Shown piece by piece: positions 52,705 through 56,298 of a stretch of DNA of 56,298 bases. The stretch is taken from the NCBI GenBank assembly GCA_944321295.1, contig CALUKU010000020.1, positions 1-56,298 of the forward strand. The letters run 5' to 3'. The notes beneath the pieces are model-generated. The model ran no database searches and was not told where the DNA came from. It saw only the letters and a list, made by a program, of their open reading frames with translations. The position numbers and the translations under genes are program-made. Numbering within the stretch: position 1 is the first letter of the stretch; each line of letters starts with the position of its first letter. The stretch is from an uncultured Prevotella sp. Its GTDB lineage: Bacteria > Bacteroidota > Bacteroidia > Bacteroidales > Bacteroidaceae.

Positions 52705-53397
52705 TTATTCAACTGATTTAGGATCAATCTTGACACCCTTACTCATAGTGCTCGAAATAAAGATACTCTTGACATATGTACCTTTAGCGGCAGCAGGCTT
52801 CAGCTTGATAACGGTAGAGATGAACTCCTTAGCGTTCTCGTAGATCTGGTCTGCAGAGAAAGACACCTTACCAATTGAGGCATGAATGATACCGGTCTTG
52901 TCAACCTTGAAGTCAATCTTACCCTGCTTAACTTCCTTAACCGCTTTCGCAACATCCATAGTTACTGTGCCACTCTTGGGGTTAGGCATCAAACCGCGGG
53001 GACCGAGCACACGGCCCAAAGGTCCGATCTTACCCATACAAGACGGCATGGTGATGATGACGTCAATGTCAGTCCATCCACCCTTGATCTTTTCGATATA
53101 CTCGTCAAGACCAACATAGTCAGCGCCAGCCTCTTTGGCTGCAGCTTCGGCATCAGGCGTACAGAGGCAGAGCACGCGCGTAACCTTACCTGTACCGTTA
53201 GGGAGCGAAACGACGCCCCTGACCATCTGGTTAGCCTTACGCGGGTCAACGCCCAAACGCACGTCGATATCTACGGAAGCGTCGAACTTGGTAGTGGTAA
53301 TATCCTTAACCAGCTCTGCAGCTTCCTTCAAAGAGTATGCCTTCCCTGCTTCAACCTTATCAGCTACTGATTTTTGATTTTTTGTCAGTTTACTCAT
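52705..53397 (-). CDS. rplA: 50S ribosomal protein L1
   Basis: A 230-residue protein that moves deacylated tRNA out of the E site. [34 protein letters not shown] and [19 protein letters not shown] are diagnostic. It is 17 bases after rplK. Confidence 0.98.
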   Translation of the reverse strand: MSKLTKNQKSVADKVEAGKAYSLKEAAELVKDITTTKFDASVDIDVRLGVDPRKANQMVRGVVSLPNGTGKVTRVLCLCTPDAEAAAKEAGADYVGLDEYIEKIKGGWTDIDVIITMPSCMGKIGPLGRVLGPRGLMPNPKSGTVTMDVAKAVKEVKQGKIDFKVDKTGIIHASIGKVSFSADQIYENAKEFISTVIKLKPAAAKGTYVKSIFISSTMSKGVKIDPKSVE

Positions 53398-53414
53398 TTT
53401 CTTGAAGTTATAAA

Positions 53415-53855
53415 TTATTTACCAGGGAAGTCCCCTTTTACAGTGATACCCATACTTCTTGCCGTACCAGCAACGAGCTTCATGGCAGACTCAACGGTAA
53501 AGCAGTTGAGGTCAGCCATCTTGTCCTCGGCGATAGCACGCACCTGATCCCATGTGACAGAAGCCACCTTCTTACGGTTAGGTTCAGCAGAACCGCCCTT
53601 AATCTTGGCTGCCTCCATGAGCTGTACTGCTGCGGGAGGGGTCTTGATTTCGAAGCTGTATGACTTGTCAGCATAGTAAGTGATAACGACCGGAAGAATC
53701 TTACCGGCCTTATCCTGGGTCCTGGCGTTGAATTCCTTGCAGAATCCCATAATGTTGATACCCTTTGAACCGAGGGCCGGTCCTACGGGAGGAGAGGGAT
53801 TTGCAGCGCCACCTTTAATCTGTAATTTGATTAATCCAGCAACTTCTTTAGCCAT
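53415..53855 (-). CDS. rplK: 50S ribosomal protein L11
   Basis: A 146-residue protein of the GTPase-associated centre. [39 protein letters not shown] and the C-terminal [14 protein letters not shown] are conserved. The N-terminal proline-rich thiostrepton-contact region is standard. Confidence 0.98.
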   Translation of the reverse strand: MAKEVAGLIKLQIKGGAANPSPPVGPALGSKGINIMGFCKEFNARTQDKAGKILPVVITYYADKSYSFEIKTPPAAVQLMEAAKIKGGSAEPNRKKVASVTWDQVRAIAEDKMADLNCFTVESAMKLVAGTARSMGITVKGDFPGK

Positions 53856-53916
53856 TTCTTTTGTTAATTAAAAAGATTGATAGATATAAAAGAACAAACG
53901 CATCCGTAACAATGCG

Positions 53917-54459
53917 TCATTCTTTTGCAACTTGCATAAAACCGAGCTCCAAAGGCGTCTTACGTCCGAAGATCTTAACCATGACCTTGAGTTTGTGCTT
54001 CTCGGTGTTCACCTCTTCGATGACGCCGCTGAAGCCGCTGAACGGACCGTCCGTAACCTTGACCGTCTCGTCGACGCTGAAGGGGATGTTAACCTCTTCG
54101 GCAAGTTCAGACTCCTCGGCCGTGCCAAGAATACGGTTGACATCAGACTGCTTCACGGGAGTAGGATTGTCCAACCCGCCGAGGAAGCCCAAGACGTTAG
54201 GCATGAAACGCAGCGTGTGGGCGACATCACCTTTCAACTCAGCCTCAACAAGCACATAGCCAGGAAGAGCTATTTTCTCCTTGACCACACGTTTGCCGTT
54301 ACGCAAAGTAGCATGCTTCTCCATAGGTATAAGCACCTGGGAAACATAAGTTGAAAGCAATGCGTTATGCTTAAGTTCGGCCTCGATATACTCTTTTACC
54401 TTAGCCTCCTTACCGCTGACAGCACGCAACACATACCATTTCTTACCTGATTCAGCCAT
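53917..54459 (-). CDS. nusG: Transcription termination/antitermination protein NusG
   Basis: A 180-residue factor linking RNA polymerase with Rho or the ribosome. The NGN domain is KKWYVLRAVSGKEAKVKEYI and the KOW domain follows near residue 125 (ETVKVTDGPFSGFSGVIEEV). It follows secE by 14 bases, the usual secE-nusG order. Confidence 0.97.
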   Translation of the reverse strand: MAESGKKWYVLRAVSGKEAKVKEYIEAELKHNALLSTYVSQVLIPMEKHATLRNGKRVVKEKIALPGYVLVEAELKGDVAHTLRFMPNVLGFLGGLDNPTPVKQSDVNRILGTAEESELAEEVNIPFSVDETVKVTDGPFSGFSGVIEEVNTEKHKLKVMVKIFGRKTPLELGFMQVAKE

Positions 54460-54473
54460 TTCCTGTTAAAGGT

Positions 54474-54665
54474 TTAATTGGGATAGATCGTACTCATGAC
54501 AAACCGGAACACGGAGTCCATAATGAACACCACAATCGCAATGATCAAGGAAGCAGATAATACAACCATTGCAGAGTGTGTGAGTTCGCCCCGTGTGGGC
54601 CATGACGTTTTATGCACAAGTTCGTTGTAACAAGCTTTGCAATAATTTGTTATACTCTTAAACAT
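54474..54665 (-). CDS. secE: Preprotein translocase subunit SecE
   Basis: A 63-residue, single-span membrane protein that clamps SecY. The start at 54665 (MFKSITNYCKACYNELVHKT) is preferred because a longer frame runs into the tRNA-Trp gene. SWPTRGELTHSAMVV is the conserved cytosolic hinge, followed by one hydrophobic helix. Confidence 0.95.
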   Translation of the reverse strand: MFKSITNYCKACYNELVHKTSWPTRGELTHSAMVVLSASLIIAIVVFIMDSVFRFVMSTIYPN

Positions 54666-54680
54666 ATTATCTTCTGTTAG

Positions 54681-54753
54681 CACGGGAAGAGAGGCTCGAA
54701 CTCCCGACACCTGGTTTTGGAGACCAGTGCTCTGCCAACTGAGCTATTCCCGT
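54681..54753 (-). tRNA. tRNA-Trp(CCA)
   Basis: A full cloverleaf on the minus strand: acceptor ACGGGAA with TTCCCGT, anticodon loop CTCCAAA (anticodon CCA) and T-loop TTCGAGC. The discriminator is G, usual for tryptophan, and the CCA tail is not encoded. It lies between tuf and secE. Confidence 0.97.
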
Positions 54754-54787
54754 AAAATAGGTTCCCGTCGGTTAGGGCGAGAACCTA
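54754..54787 (-). terminator. Terminator-like hairpin after tuf
   Basis: TAGGTTC (54758-54764) pairs with GAACCTA (54781-54787), extended by CG pairs, with TTTT after it on the minus strand. It sits between tuf and the tRNA-Trp gene and could separate or process the two transcripts. Confidence 0.55.
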
Positions 54788-54812
54788 AAGGTTATGTCAG
54801 CTAATCCTAAGA

Positions 54813-55997
54813 TTAGTCGATGATCTCAGTGATCTGACCTGCACCTACCGTACGGCCGCCCTCGCGGATAGCGAAACGCAGACCAACGTTCAATGCAACT
54901 GCGTAGATCAAGTCTACAGTGATAGTAACGTTGTCGCCAGGCATTACCATCTCAACGCCTTCGGGCAGAGAGATTTCACCCGTGCAGTCCATCGTACGGA
55001 GGTAGAACTGAGGACGATACTTGTTACCGAACGGAGTGTGACGTCCACCTTCCTCTTTCTTCAGAACGTAAATCTGAGCCTTGAACTTCTTGTAAGGCTT
55101 GATCTGTCCCGGATGGCAGAGCACCATACCACGCTTGATTTCATTCTTGTCGATACCACGGAGAAGCAGACCTACGTTGTCACCAGCTTCACCTTCGTCA
55201 AGTATCTTGCGGAACATCTCAACACCGGTAACAACCGACTTCTTGTCCTCGCCAAGACCGAGCAGCTCAACTTCGTCACCAACCTTAACGCGGCCAGTTT
55301 CGATACGGCCGGTAGCAACCGTACCACGGCCAGTGATTGAGAAGACGTCCTCAACAGGCATCAAGAACGGTTTGTCGAGGTCACGCGGAGGCAGGGGAAT
55401 CCACTCGTCAACAGCCTTCATCAGCTCGAGAACCGTATTCTCCCACTTCTCAACACCATTCAGTGCACCGAGTGCAGAACCGCGGATGATAGGAGTATTG
55501 TCGCCGTCGTACTCATACTGGTCGAGCAGCTCGCGCATTTCCATTTCAACGAGCTCGAGCATTTCCTCGTCCTCAACCATGTCGCACTTGTTCAGGAATA
55601 CTACCAAGCGGGGAACGTTTACCTGACGAGCGAGAAGCACGTGCTCACGAGTCTGGGGCATAGGACCGTCAGTTGCGGCAACTACGATGATAGCACCGTC
55701 CATCTGAGCAGCACCGGTAACCATGTTCTTCACGTAGTCAGCGTGTCCCGGGCAGTCTACGTGAGCGTAGTGACGGTTTTCTGTTTCATACTCTACGTGT
55801 GCAGTATTGATGGTAATACCACGCTCTTTCTCCTCGGGAGCGTTGTCGATAGAGTCGAAAGACTTAACTTCAGAAAGACCCTTCTTTGCGAGCACCGTAG
55901 TGATGGCAGCCGTAAGAGTAGTCTTACCGTGGTCTACGTGACCGATGGTACCAATGTTTACGTGCGGTTTGGTACGTACGAATGTTTCTTTAGCCAT
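54813..55997 (-). CDS. tuf: Elongation factor Tu
   Basis: A 394-residue GTPase that delivers aminoacyl-tRNA. G1 [30 protein letters not shown] (switch II) and [10 protein letters not shown] (G4) are intact, followed by the two beta-barrel domains. Only one tuf gene is seen in this window; it lies between tRNA-Thr and tRNA-Trp, the conserved tufB-type context. Confidence 0.99.
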   Translation of the reverse strand: MAKETFVRTKPHVNIGTIGHVDHGKTTLTAAITTVLAKKGLSEVKSFDSIDNAPEEKERGITINTAHVEYETENRHYAHVDCPGHADYVKNMVTGAAQMDGAIIVVAATDGPMPQTREHVLLARQVNVPRLVVFLNKCDMVEDEEMLELVEMEMRELLDQYEYDGDNTPIIRGSALGALNGVEKWENTVLELMKAVDEWIPLPPRDLDKPFLMPVEDVFSITGRGTVATGRIETGRVKVGDEVELLGLGEDKKSVVTGVEMFRKILDEGEAGDNVGLLLRGIDKNEIKRGMVLCHPGQIKPYKKFKAQIYVLKKEEGGRHTPFGNKYRPQFYLRTMDCTGEISLPEGVEMVMPGDNVTITVDLIYAVALNVGLRFAIREGGRTVGAGQITEIID

Positions 55998-56069
55998 AGC
56001 TTTGTTTATTTGTTATTTTAATGAATAATCTGTGTATTTTCTGCTTTTGATACAATCATAAAGTCGTAG

Positions 56070-56141
<72 letters not shown>

Positions 56142-56147
56142 AGCGAG

Positions 56148-56220
56148 AGCGGAAAACGGGGCTCAAACCCGCGACCCCCAGCTTGGAAGGCTAGTGCTCT
56201 ATCAACTGAGCTATTTCCGC
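56148..56220 (-). tRNA. tRNA-Gly(TCC)
   Basis: Acceptor GCGGAAA with TTTCCGC, anticodon loop CTTCCAA (anticodon TCC) and T-loop TTTGAGC on the minus strand. Six bases separate it from tRNA-Thr. Confidence 0.95.
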
Positions 56221-56237
56221 AAAAGACTTCTACTGAG

Positions 56238-56298
56238 TGGGTGGTGATGGATTCGAACCACCGAAGGCGAAAGCCAGCAGATTTACAGTCTGCCCCAT
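56238..56298 (-). tRNA. tRNA-Tyr(GTA), partial
   Basis: The 3' part of a class II tRNA cut by the window end: anticodon stem-loop CAGACTGTAAATCTG (anticodon GTA), the long variable arm of tRNA-Tyr, T-loop TTCGAAT and acceptor ACCACCC. The Tyr-Gly-Thr-tuf order is the classical tufB arrangement. Confidence 0.93.

Overview
The window is a chromosomal segment of a Bacteroidota bacterium, most likely a Prevotellaceae (Prevotella/Segatella-like) member of the Bacteroidales. Evidence: the S12-S7-EF-G-S10-spc-alpha ribosomal cluster and a separate tRNA-tuf-secE-nusG-rplKAJL-rpoBC cluster have Bacteroidota-type sequences; start codons are preceded by A/T-rich DNA rather than Shine-Dalgarno sites; promoters fit TTTG-N19/20-TAnnTTTG; and there are lipoproteins with acidic residues after the lipidated Cys and a type IX-like C-terminal domain. 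The genus is an inference.

Layout. 1-797: two copies of an 88-bp repeat, an array of 22-bp palindromic units, and a promoter followed by a strongly structured, probably non-coding RNA. 798-5511: a three-gene restriction-modification (R-M) operon made of a methyltransferase-like protein without a catalytic motif, an N6-adenine methyltransferase, and a GIY-YIG nuclease/superfamily 2 helicase. 5659-6648: a Gfo/Idh/MocA oxidoreductase. 6739-11223: a second R-M locus resembling the Alw26I/Eco31I/Esp3I type IIS family (HNH endonuclease, circularly permuted m5C methyltransferase, m6A methyltransferase, XRE controller). All three enzyme genes carry a disabling lesion (frameshift, frameshift, in-frame stop), so the locus looks dead although the controller and its promoter/operator are intact. 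A palindrome-rich MITE-like element lies next to the m5C gene.

11391-29458 (minus strand): rplQ, rpoA, rpsD, rpsK, rpsM, rpmJ, infA, map, secY, rplO, rpmD, rpsE, rplR, rplF, rpsH, rpsN, rplE, rplX, rplN, rpsQ, rpmC, rplP, rpsC, rplV, rpsS, rplB, rplW, rplD, rplC, rpsJ, fusA, rpsG, rpsL, followed at 29743-30063 by a DUF3467 gene. 30231-43278: a mixed segment with trpS, a DUF1349-like secreted protein, a HAD phosphatase-thioesterase fusion, a flavodoxin-fold reductase, an MscS/YbdG-type channel, a 1125-residue secreted pectin methylesterase, a surface lipoprotein, a secreted protein with a sorting-type C-terminus, and a small acidic protein. Its intergenic DNA holds many of the window's repeats. 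43373-56298 (minus strand): rpoC, rpoB, rplL, rplJ, rplA, rplK, nusG, secE, tRNA-Trp, tuf, tRNA-Thr, tRNA-Gly and a partial tRNA-Tyr.

The housekeeping genes supply ribosomes, RNA polymerase, the Sec translocon core and elongation factors. The accessory regions add DNA defence and envelope or polysaccharide functions. The most unusual signals are the 22-bp-periodic palindrome arrays, two nested-helix RNA candidates (about 453-741 and 40262-40560), the wholesale decay of the type IIS-like locus including a C8 tract that turns NPPY into NPPPY, and a family of foldback elements sharing one terminal motif.
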